DNA of 64,000 nucleotides from Hymenobacter norwichensis DSM 15439 (GTDB taxonomy: Bacteria > Bacteroidota > Bacteroidia > Cytophagales > Hymenobacteraceae), in the NCBI RefSeq assembly GCF_000420705.1, contig NZ_ATVL01000007.1, forward strand, positions 1,092,133 to 1,156,132, given 5' to 3'. Positions 52,718 to 60,690 of this stretch are shown here, piece after piece. Both the position numbers and the translations under genes were made by a program. Numbering within the stretch: the first letter of the stretch is position 1; every line of letters starts with the position of its first letter. Under the pieces are notes generated by a model that ran no database searches, had not been told where the DNA came from, and saw nothing but the letters and a program-made list of their open reading frames with translations.

Positions 52718-53620
52718 CTAGCCCGTCTGGAAAATCGACTTCAGATACGCCGTATTGGCTCCAAAATTTCGTTTCACGTTGCGGGCGTCGTTGGCGTCGC
52801 GGGAGCGTTCAATCACCAGCCAGCCTTCCCAGCCCATTTCGGCTAGCGTCTGCTTGACCTTGCGCATGTCGAGGCGGGTGTTGTTTTCCAGCCACACGCC
52901 GTCCTCGTCGGTGGCGTGCATCTGGCAGATGCGCTTGCGGCCCAGAATTTTCAACTCCTGGTGCAGGTCGCGGCCCTCCTTAAGCGGGTTGGAGAAGTTG
53001 AAGTAGATCTGGATGTGTTTAGAACCGATTTCACGCAACAGTTCCACTTCGCCTTTGGCATCTAGGGCGGTTTCGATGCCAACCACCACATCGGCTTTCT
53101 GGGCCATCTTGCCCACCACTTTCAGGCGTTCCACAATGGCCGGCCGCAGTTCCGGGTTCTTCACCAAGTTACCCTGGGTGCCGAGCGGTAGGAAAGCCAC
53201 CTTCACGTTCATGGCCTTCATGGTATCGATGCAGTCTTGCACCATGCGCTGGTAGGTGGGGCGGGTGGCGAAGGACTGGGCGTAGAAGCCCGTCATGGCC
53301 AAAGAGCAGATTTCCAGGTTCAGCTCCTTGGCTTTATCAAGAAACTGCTGGCGGATTTCGGGCTTTGCCAGCTGACTATCAAAGGTTTCGCGCTGGCCCA
53401 GGCCACCCATGTCAATTTCTACGCCGTCGGCCCCGATGTCCTTGGTGAGCTGTAAGGCCCCCAGCTTCTGCCGCTTCAGAATCATGAGGTCCACTACGGC
53501 AATCTTGTAGGTGAGCTTCTTGCTGCGGGCCGAGGAGGCTGACCAAGGCAAGAGCAAACCAGCCGTGAGTAGGGAGCCGGCTTTCAGGAAGTCCCGACGG
53601 TTGAGTGGGTGTTGGTGCAT
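52718..53620 (-). CDS. Tat-exported sugar-phosphate isomerase/epimerase-like protein
   Basis: A 300-residue TIM-barrel protein of the AP-endonuclease-2/xylose-isomerase-like superfamily. A twin-arginine signal with RRDFLKAG at 8-15 and SLLTAGLLLPWS marks export folded. Barrel features: GADGVEIDMGGLG, LEICSLAMTGFYAQS, VGIETALDAKGEVELL, HIQIYFNFSNP, and QMHATDEDGVWL with a late WLVIERSRDAND. Such proteins act on sugars or keto-sugars; the substrate is unknown. In this locus it may process an oxidised or rearranged uronic acid product. Separated from DUF3826 by 268 nt. Confidence 0.8.
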   Translation of the reverse strand: MHQHPLNRRDFLKAGSLLTAGLLLPWSASSARSKKLTYKIAVVDLMILKRQKLGALQLTKDIGADGVEIDMGGLGQRETFDSQLAKPEIRQQFLDKAKELNLEICSLAMTGFYAQSFATRPTYQRMVQDCIDTMKAMNVKVAFLPLGTQGNLVKNPELRPAIVERLKVVGKMAQKADVVVGIETALDAKGEVELLREIGSKHIQIYFNFSNPLKEGRDLHQELKILGRKRICQMHATDEDGVWLENNTRLDMRKVKQTLAEMGWEGWLVIERSRDANDARNVKRNFGANTAYLKSIFQTG

Positions 53621-53709
53621 GGCGAAGCAGTTAGTAAATACTTACTGATACTATTTCGATTGACAAAGTAGAAGCGGATTCTAAGCTGGCTCCCGTATCG
53701 TACAGAAGG

Positions 53710-55170
53710 CTATTTGCCAGCTTCTGTAGTGGCGGTGGTAGCACTTGTAGCAGCGGCGTTGGTGCGGAAAGGCCGGGCTGGTAGGCCTGCTTTGGAAAAC
53801 AGATTGGGCTTGGCTACCTCGTCCCAGCCGAAGCGCACAGCCACCGGCTGAAGTACCTCGGACGCGGAAACCAACACGCGCTTGCCTTTGATGCGGGCCT
53901 GTGCCTTATGGAATACACCGTCAGCCCCGGCCACTTCAAAATCGGTGAGCGGCTGGCCGTCTTTGCTGATGAGGGCGCTGCCCAAAGACTTGTAGGATAT
54001 TGTCATCGTGGTGCCCTTCACTTGCAGGTGGTCGAACACCGGGCCACTGGCGGCCACGTTTTTCTGCTTGTACGTATCGGCGAGGGCCAGCCAGGCCAGC
54101 CGGCGGCCAATCTTCCACTTGTAAGGGGGGTGAATGTCGTCGAGCTTGGTAACGAGGTCCGTCGTGACGATTAGACCCGTGTGCGGGGTTTGTAGTACGG
54201 CTTCCTGCGCTTCGCGGAATTTGGGCAGGGTTTCGCGGGTTAGAGGTACTTTGGTGTCCTTGGATTCCGAGTACTTGAACGGGGCCAGCTGCACGTAGTA
54301 GAAGGGCAGCGTTGGGTCGTGCCAGGCGGTGCGCCAATTGCTGATCAGCGTATTCAGCTTGTGGGTGTAGGTGGTGGTTTCGCCCAGGAAGCAGTTGGAT
54401 TCGCCTTGGTACCACAGGAAGCCGCGCACCGCAAACGGCGCCAGCGGCCGAATCATGGGCTCGTAGAATTTTCCGGGGTCACCGTCCACTTTCTGGCTGG
54501 CGTAGTACGGATCCTGCGCAAACGCTTCTTCGGCAATCCAGGGCTCGATGCGGCTGCCCGGAATGGCAGAGGAAATAACCCCGATGGGCACTTTCAGATG
54601 GTCGTACAGCTCTTTGGCGAAGAAATACGCCGGCGCCGAAAACGACCGTAAGGCCGAATCCTGCGCGACACTCCAGCCGCGGTGCTGCGGCTCGGGCTTC
54701 ACCAGCTCCTTCCGGTTCACCAGAAAAATGCGAATGGCCGGGTTGTGGGCGCGCTCCAGTTCGGTAAGCGGACTGGCATCCTCGGTGGCCGGAATGGTCA
54801 CCTTGCTGTTCTTGCGCATGGTGTACTCCATGTTCGACTGCCCCGAGGCCAGCCACACTTCCCCCACCAGAATATCGTGCAGTTGAATGGTGTTCTGGCC
54901 GGTAATCACCAGTTCCGCCGGTTTGGCCGAGGCTGTCAAGGGCTGCAACGTCACCTGCCAATGGCCGTTGGCATCGGTGGTGGTGCGCTGCTGCTGCCCG
55001 GCAAACTGCACGGAAACCGCTTCGCCTGGCGTGGCGGTACCCCAAATGGGCAGCGGCTTGTTGCGCTGCAACACCATGTTGTGCCCGAGGATGCGGGGCA
55101 GCACCACGTCGGCTTGCGCCGAAGTAGCAAATCCAAGTGCTGCCAGCAGCCCAACTACCTGTGTTTTCAT
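53710..55170 (-). CDS. SGNH sialate O-acetylesterase-type carbohydrate esterase
   Basis: A 486-residue secreted esterase with a signal peptide ending near TSAQA (20). Catalytic serine S112 sits in the GQSNMEY block I motif. Block II is FLWYQGESNCFLG near 250, and the acid/base pair is in LDDIHPPYKWKIG near 365. Family members remove acetyl groups from sialic acid or plant glycans; next to a pectate lyase, deacetylation of pectin is more likely than sialate. It follows the DUF6298 gene after 2 nt, so translation is probably coupled. Confidence 0.88.
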   Translation of the reverse strand: MKTQVVGLLAALGFATSAQADVVLPRILGHNMVLQRNKPLPIWGTATPGEAVSVQFAGQQQRTTTDANGHWQVTLQPLTASAKPAELVITGQNTIQLHDILVGEVWLASGQSNMEYTMRKNSKVTIPATEDASPLTELERAHNPAIRIFLVNRKELVKPEPQHRGWSVAQDSALRSFSAPAYFFAKELYDHLKVPIGVISSAIPGSRIEPWIAEEAFAQDPYYASQKVDGDPGKFYEPMIRPLAPFAVRGFLWYQGESNCFLGETTTYTHKLNTLISNWRTAWHDPTLPFYYVQLAPFKYSESKDTKVPLTRETLPKFREAQEAVLQTPHTGLIVTTDLVTKLDDIHPPYKWKIGRRLAWLALADTYKQKNVAASGPVFDHLQVKGTTMTISYKSLGSALISKDGQPLTDFEVAGADGVFHKAQARIKGKRVLVSASEVLQPVAVRFGWDEVAKPNLFSKAGLPARPFRTNAAATSATTATTEAGK

Positions 55171-55172
55171 CG

Positions 55173-58100
55173 TTATTTCTTAACTAACCACACCACATCG
55201 GCGCCGGTGGCAGGGCTGTTCAGCGTCACCGACTGCCCGCCTTTCACCATTTCTTTTGAGGCGGTTACCTGACCCGTTTTTGGGTTGATGTGACGGACAG
55301 TAAACGTGCCTTTCAGGGCCGATAAATCCAGCTGCACGGGCGCGGCACCGTCGCGGTAGACCACAAATCCCGTTTTGCTGTCACTCAGAGCCCACTGGTT
55401 AGCGGGCTTGCCTGGAAGCTCCACCGGGGTCATGGCAGATACGGCAGCAGCAAAACGTGCATCCTCTACGCGTGGCACGCTGGCCAGAGAGCCCCCAGCC
55501 AGCAGCGTCGCCCACCCGAAGGTGTCGTAATTGTCGGCGGAGTAGAGCACGGCTTTGTCGGGGAACTGCTGGCGGTACTCGCGCACGGCCCGGTACACCT
55601 GCTCGAACGAGCTGCGTTTAGGCTTGAGTAGGCGGGCGTGTTGGCGCGGGGCTAGGTTCTGGCCGCCGGCCGGGGCGTAGGTGCTGCCGTCGAACTGGTA
55701 GTGCCAGTAGTTGATGTCGATGACATCGACCACGGCGGCGCGGGCGGGGTCGGCCAGAATGGCGTCCTGCACATCTTTGGTGGTGCTCAGAGCAATGGTG
55801 GCTTGGTGGCCGGTTTCCATTTCCCACTCCTTAATGGTATCCAGCCAGAACTGCACGAAGCTGAGCGGCCCGGTGAATTCGGCCCCAATCAAGTGAATGA
55901 CGCCGGTTTTGCCCACGAAGTTGTTGAGACACTGCCGGATGTAGGCCCGGTGCAGCGGCCGGCGGGTGGCGTCCGTCACGTCGTAGAACTGCTCGGCCAT
56001 GAAGATGCGCTTGTCTCCGGCGTAGGGGGCAGGCTCGGGGAAGCCGGTGTTGTTGAGGTTGTTGACCGGGCGCCAGGGAAAGTCGGCATAATGGGCGCCG
56101 GCCTCGATGATGTTGTGCTGGAAATAATGCTGGTTGAGCAGCACGAGGCCTTTTTGGTCGGCCAGGTCGGCAAACTCGGCCAGGCGGTTCCAGTACCAAT
56201 GGTTGTACTTGGTGAGGTCGTAGCGGCTGAGGCCGTCCCAGGCGGTGCCCTGGCCGCTGCGGGCGAAGGGCAACTCGTAGAACGGCGGCCATACTTCGCC
56301 ATCCATGCGCTTCACCCGCTCGTGGTCGTCGCGGCGCCGCTCGTACCACAGGCCGTAGTTGTGGCTGAGGGCTACCACGTTTTGCACGCGCATCGAGTCC
56401 GTCATTTCCGGCAAATCGTCGGTGAGGCCGGCGCCGCTCATGCCCGGCACGAAGCGCGTGACGTGGGGCTTGGGGTTGCGCAGGCCGTAGGGCCGGGCGC
56501 TGCCGTTCCACCACGGCACGTCCAGCCTGCGGCCCGTTATGAGGGCGTTGCCGCGCGTTACCACGCCGCGCGTTACTTGCAGCGGGGCGGCGTACGTGGG
56601 TTTGGCGGCGGGCTTCACCTTCAGCTTGTCGATGCTCGGTGCGGTGGTTTGAACGGCAATCGGCTGCCGGGTTGGGGCGGCCAGAACGAAGGCCCGCACG
56701 GTAGGAGCGGCTTCCACCGAGAGTTTCGTTAGTTCCTGCGCTACCGATACAGGCGGACTGCTAGAGGCTTCGGTGGAAATTGGCAGCAGCACGGCGCGGC
56801 TGGCTACGCCGGCCCCGAGGCGGTCCTGGAGTTGCGCGTAGTAGAGGCTGCGGGGACGGATATGCTCGTTGGATTGCTCCCAGTGGCCGTTGCCGGCAAA
56901 CTGTGCCCAGGTGCCAAACGCCCAGTTTTCAGCCGTTGGGGGCTTATAACAATCGACGCGGGCGGCGGTGCACTGCCAGAACACGCTATTGGCCGCGGCC
57001 CAGCCAGCGCCCTGGCCGTCCTGCTCCCGGTTGCCGAAACGTAAAGCCTGGCCGTATTCTTTCACAATATCGAACAAGGTGCCCGAAGCCCAACTGTCGA
57101 TGGCGCCGCTAAAACTGTTGGCATCTTCGGCCTCGCACTGCACGAAGGCATTGGGGCCGGCGGCGCAGTAGCCCACGGCAAAATCGTGGTAGCCCGACTG
57201 CGCGTAGAGCCGTTGGAATAGCGTCTGCTGGCCCTTGGTCAAGAAGGTGTTGCGCCGCTCGCCACCGATTTCCGATACGGGCTCGGTGGAAATGCAATCC
57301 TCCACGGTCACGCGACGGGCGGTTTCGTGGGCCAGCACCGCCGAGCCGGCAAAGTGCCGAAATACTACTTGGCGCACCCACGCATCCTGCACGTTGTCGA
57401 GCACCACGGCCATCCAGCGGTGGTCTTCGTCCTTGGGGTTGGTGGCGTCCACCGTCGATTCCAGCCGCAGATTCTCTATGCCCACTTGCGTGAGCAAACC
57501 CGGCCACATGTAGCGGGTTACGGTGCCACCGCCGTAGGTTTTATCGAGCGCCGTAGTGATGGGCGCGTCCAGCGTAAGGCCGTTGGCATCAACGGCCACT
57601 ACTTGCCGGTCCCAGAACAAGTCGCGCTGGCCGGGTTTCCAGCCCAGCGCCGATTCGCCGCCCCCAAAGCTCTGGGTGCCGAGGGTCTGAATCCAGGTGG
57701 CTGTGCTGGGCCGCTGAATGCGTACTCGGTCACCGACTTTGAACCCGGCCGCATTTGCCACTCGCACCGTGCGGGCGTTTACGGGCACGTAGGCATCGGT
57801 AATGGCCTGGGCGGTTTCCAGCTTCCGGTCGTTGCGGCCGGTTAGGGTTATCAGGTTGTCGCGCGAGTAACCGGTGCCGATGAGCAGGGTGCCGTCGTCG
57901 CCCATGCCGCTGCCGCGCAGCACCACGCCCGAGGCCCGAACCAACAGCCGACCCGCTACTTCGTGCTTGCCTTTGCCCAATAACACTGCGCCTCGGAAGC
58001 CATCTTTGCCCAGCGGCAGCCCAGCCACGTAATCCAGCGCCGCCTGAATGCGGGCGGTGGCATCACCAGCCTGCGCGGGTACCAGCACCCGGATGCTCAC

Positions 58101-58361
58101 CATCGGAATAGCTTGCTCGCCGGCCCGGTAGCCGCAGTAGGAGAAGTCGGGCACCCGGTTGCCCAACGAATCGGGCGCGTATACCAGCTTCCCGTCTTTG
58201 TCGGCGGCAACGGGTGGCGGCGGCACCGGCTTTTTGGGCGGCTTGCTTTGCGCCAGCACTGGCGCGACGCTAGTTGCTAGTACAATGAATAGTGCAGGAA
58301 GGAAGCGTGGTGTGGGCACGATGGGAGCGTGGAGTGGAACGTTCTGGGTGGGGCACCTCAC
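55173..58361 (-). CDS. DUF6298 family secreted protein with beta-helix-like N-terminal half
   Basis: About 1062 residues. A signal peptide runs through LPALFIVLATSVAPVLAQ (a GTG at 58319 is an alternative start). Residues about 65-480 have repeating short strands with parallel-helix character (VVLRGSGMGDDGTLLIGT, VEDCISTEPVSEIG, LFQRLYAQSGYHDFAVGY), like pectate-lyase superfamily beta helices. Residues about 600-1062 contain the DUF6298 region, with TIM-barrel-like NHWYWNRLAEFADLADQKGL, GAEFTGPLSFVQFWLDTIKE and DVIDINYWHYQFDG. The combination suggests a carbohydrate-active enzyme of unassigned mechanism. Upstream is a 37-bp perfect palindrome; the esterase gene follows directly. Confidence 0.72.
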   Translation of the reverse strand: MRCPTQNVPLHAPIVPTPRFLPALFIVLATSVAPVLAQSKPPKKPVPPPPVAADKDGKLVYAPDSLGNRVPDFSYCGYRAGEQAIPMVSIRVLVPAQAGDATARIQAALDYVAGLPLGKDGFRGAVLLGKGKHEVAGRLLVRASGVVLRGSGMGDDGTLLIGTGYSRDNLITLTGRNDRKLETAQAITDAYVPVNARTVRVANAAGFKVGDRVRIQRPSTATWIQTLGTQSFGGGESALGWKPGQRDLFWDRQVVAVDANGLTLDAPITTALDKTYGGGTVTRYMWPGLLTQVGIENLRLESTVDATNPKDEDHRWMAVVLDNVQDAWVRQVVFRHFAGSAVLAHETARRVTVEDCISTEPVSEIGGERRNTFLTKGQQTLFQRLYAQSGYHDFAVGYCAAGPNAFVQCEAEDANSFSGAIDSWASGTLFDIVKEYGQALRFGNREQDGQGAGWAAANSVFWQCTAARVDCYKPPTAENWAFGTWAQFAGNGHWEQSNEHIRPRSLYYAQLQDRLGAGVASRAVLLPISTEASSSPPVSVAQELTKLSVEAAPTVRAFVLAAPTRQPIAVQTTAPSIDKLKVKPAAKPTYAAPLQVTRGVVTRGNALITGRRLDVPWWNGSARPYGLRNPKPHVTRFVPGMSGAGLTDDLPEMTDSMRVQNVVALSHNYGLWYERRRDDHERVKRMDGEVWPPFYELPFARSGQGTAWDGLSRYDLTKYNHWYWNRLAEFADLADQKGLVLLNQHYFQHNIIEAGAHYADFPWRPVNNLNNTGFPEPAPYAGDKRIFMAEQFYDVTDATRRPLHRAYIRQCLNNFVGKTGVIHLIGAEFTGPLSFVQFWLDTIKEWEMETGHQATIALSTTKDVQDAILADPARAAVVDVIDINYWHYQFDGSTYAPAGGQNLAPRQHARLLKPKRSSFEQVYRAVREYRQQFPDKAVLYSADNYDTFGWATLLAGGSLASVPRVEDARFAAAVSAMTPVELPGKPANQWALSDSKTGFVVYRDGAAPVQLDLSALKGTFTVRHINPKTGQVTASKEMVKGGQSVTLNSPATGADVVWLVKK

Positions 58362-58462
58362 CCCCCGGCCCCCTACGCCGCTTGATGCGCGGAATAAAAA
58401 GGAGAGGGGGAGCCTGACGAGTAGAGGTTTCGTACGGGTTGCCCTACTTCAATAAAACTATA

Positions 58463-58560
58463 AGAACGTCATGCTGAGCTTGCCGAAGCATCTCTACCGC
58501 CAAAGTAAATCTGATTACCACTGCGGTAGAGATGCTTCGGCAAGCTCAGCATGACGTTCT
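58463..58560. repeat. Perfect 37-bp inverted repeat, MITE/REP-like
   Basis: Arms 58463-58499 and 58524-58560, ending and starting agaacgtc/gacgttct, perfectly complementary over 37 bp around a 24-nt loop. The arm recurs in part at 14062-14098. It lies in the gap between the pectate lyase and DUF6298 genes and would fold strongly in mRNA. Confidence 0.85.
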
Positions 58561-58578
58561 AAAGGTGAATAGAGACGC

Positions 58579-60216
58579 TTACGACGGCTTCACTTCCTTC
58601 ACGGGCACCACGCTGTTCAGGTACACCTCGATGTTGGTGTAGCCGTCTTTGCCGCGCACCTGGCTGGCGTCGTTGGCGTCGTTGGGGTTCAGCTTGTTCT
58701 TCTTTTCGTAGGCGTCGGGCATGCCGTCCTTGTCGGAGTCCTGGTAGGGCTGGCCGGCGTAGGTGGGGTAGCCGCCCACTTGGCTGATGTCGGTGATAAT
58801 GCCCTGCTTATAGGAGTCGATGGGAAGGCGGCGGTGTTTGAACTGCGTTTCGGGCACTTTTACGCCTTCCGGATACTCGATTTTGCCGGTGCGTACCTGC
58901 TTTAGAATGCGGGCGTCCACTGGGTCACGCTTGGGTAGGTTGGCGCCGGCGTTGTCCAGCACGTAGCTGTAGGCCTTTTCAGTGGGCAAAATGGTGATGG
59001 TGGGCATGGGCAGCGGCGAGTTTACGCGCATGTCGGCGGTGTACTTGCCGGCATCGGCTAGTTCTTCCACCTGCACGCCGCCGTTCCAGTTGTCCTTGGT
59101 CACTCTCTCGTTGCCTTCCATGATGTTGCCATTCACGTAGGCGCGGCCGTACACTTGGTAGCCCAGCTTGCTGCGGCCCGATTCGGGCTTCAGAATGCGG
59201 TGGCCCACCGGCGAATCTTTCGGCGTGAGCGGACCGGGCTTGTAGTAGTTGTTGATAATGTTGTACATGGCCCTGTAGTCGCCGCCATCGGTGGAGCGGT
59301 GCACCCAGTTGAACATCACATTGTTGGCGAAGTTGAATACGCCGTTCCAGCCAATAGACGGGTTCCGGCCGGCGTTGTCGGCCCACAGGTTGCGCATGAA
59401 CGTGCAGTTCTCGCCGCCCAATGTGCTGCCAAAGGCGTGGTTCCAAGTGTCCAGCGCCTCCGAGAAGATGGAGTTTTGGATGGTGATGTTCACCGTGCCC
59501 AGCTTCTGCTCGGCAATGCCGGTGCTGTCGTTGTACATGTGGCGGTATATCGACATGTTCTCGTCGAGGCCCCAGCTAGCCGAAACATGGTCAATCATGA
59601 TGTTGCCGACCGGGTTGCCCCCGATGGCATCGTCGCGGCGGCCCACGTTGGTTTCGCCGCGGCGGAAGCGCATGTAACGAATCACCACGTCGTGCGTGTT
59701 CAGCCACACCGATTCGCCGGCCACGCACACCCCGTCGCCGGGCGCGGTCTGCCCCGCAATGGTGATGTAGGGCGCCCGGATAATGAGCGGGCTTTTCAGC
59801 CGAATAATGCCGGCCACGTTGAATACTACGATGCGTGCCCCGCCTTGCTCGCAGGCCTCACGCAGGGTGCCAGGGCCGCTGTCGGCGAGGCTGGTTACCA
59901 CGTACACCTTGCCACCGCGCCCGCCAAACGAGTACGCGCCGCCACCCTCAGCCCCCGGAAATGCCGGTATCGGCGACTGCGGCAAATCAATCGGGCGAGC
60001 GGCCCACGGAATGTAGGGCTTGCCATTCTTGTTGTCGCGCTCGATGATGGGCAGCGCCTTGGCCCAGGCAATATCCGATTGCCGCTGGGCCTCTTTCATC
60101 ATGTCGTTGGTAGCTTTCTGGACATCAGCCGGAATCTGCGGATACTGCGCCAGAGCGGCCTGTTGCGTGGCAAGAGACACTGCCAAACCGAGAAGAGGAC
60201 GAGCGTATTTTTTCAT
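58579..60216 (-). CDS. Secreted pectate lyase-like protein (PL1 type)
   Basis: About 545 residues from the ATG at 60216 (an earlier ATG at 60252 would precede the signal peptide). The signal ends near QQAALAQ. The parallel beta-helix part shows the PL1-type pattern: AFPGAEGGGAYSFGGRGG, YVVTSLADSGPGTLREAC, HDVVIRYMRFRRGETN, MIDHVSASWGLDENMS, NSIFSEALDTWNHAFGS and FNFANNVMFNWVHRSTDGGD. Near the C-terminus, DSDKDGMPDAYEKKNKLNPN is a thrombospondin-type-3/dockerin-like calcium repeat, then a short tail. It cleaves polygalacturonate by beta-elimination if typical. It is the most upstream gene of the minus-strand locus, and its divergent neighbour is the large glycoside-hydrolase-like gene. Confidence 0.82.
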   Translation of the reverse strand: MKKYARPLLGLAVSLATQQAALAQYPQIPADVQKATNDMMKEAQRQSDIAWAKALPIIERDNKNGKPYIPWAARPIDLPQSPIPAFPGAEGGGAYSFGGRGGKVYVVTSLADSGPGTLREACEQGGARIVVFNVAGIIRLKSPLIIRAPYITIAGQTAPGDGVCVAGESVWLNTHDVVIRYMRFRRGETNVGRRDDAIGGNPVGNIMIDHVSASWGLDENMSIYRHMYNDSTGIAEQKLGTVNITIQNSIFSEALDTWNHAFGSTLGGENCTFMRNLWADNAGRNPSIGWNGVFNFANNVMFNWVHRSTDGGDYRAMYNIINNYYKPGPLTPKDSPVGHRILKPESGRSKLGYQVYGRAYVNGNIMEGNERVTKDNWNGGVQVEELADAGKYTADMRVNSPLPMPTITILPTEKAYSYVLDNAGANLPKRDPVDARILKQVRTGKIEYPEGVKVPETQFKHRRLPIDSYKQGIITDISQVGGYPTYAGQPYQDSDKDGMPDAYEKKNKLNPNDANDASQVRGKDGYTNIEVYLNSVVPVKEVKPS

Positions 60217-60690
60217 GAGGTGGGTAGGATTTAAACCGCAGCTAAGTAACAAGACAAAAACAGCCCCTACCTATACCATTTTTTCGACCCTGTGTAGGAT
60301 GTTATCATTCCACGTAGCGGCACTGCGTTATTCACTATTTCAAGCCTAAATCACCCCAAATGCTAGGGGTAGTTGCACCAGTAGGAGCCGGTAAATCCGC
60401 AGTGGAAACCGGGAATCTATATGGGGGAAGCGCCATATTATGGTGCCTAGCACCTTGGGGCTATACTATATAAGGAGCGGTGGGAATGATTCAGGCTCGT
60501 AGAAGCTGCCTCTTTTGAGCATCTAAAGCGCCGAAAGCAATCCATTGCAACGCCGCCGGAGCGGCTGGGGTACCGTGGCAATATGCTATAAGAGGCGGAG
60601 AAGATGGTATAAGGCCAGCGCGGGCAGTCCGTATAACTTTGATGAGGTAAAATACTCTCTTAACCTCAAGATTAACTTAGGAACCTGCCG
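60217..60690. other. Divergent promoter region of the utilisation locus
   Basis: 474 nt without a gene. A plus-strand TAACTTTG box at 60634-60641 fits the -7 element (TAnnTTTG) for the large hydrolase-like gene, 50 nt before its start; no clear -33 TTTG is seen. No recognisable operator was found. Confidence 0.45.

Noticed and set aside
55701..56732. A 343-codon plus-strand frame inside the DUF6298 gene
   Set aside because: Antisense to a long coherent protein and without recognisable features.
59155..60234. A 359-codon plus-strand frame across the pectate lyase gene
   Set aside because: Shadow of the lyase; no start-region signal peptide or known motif.
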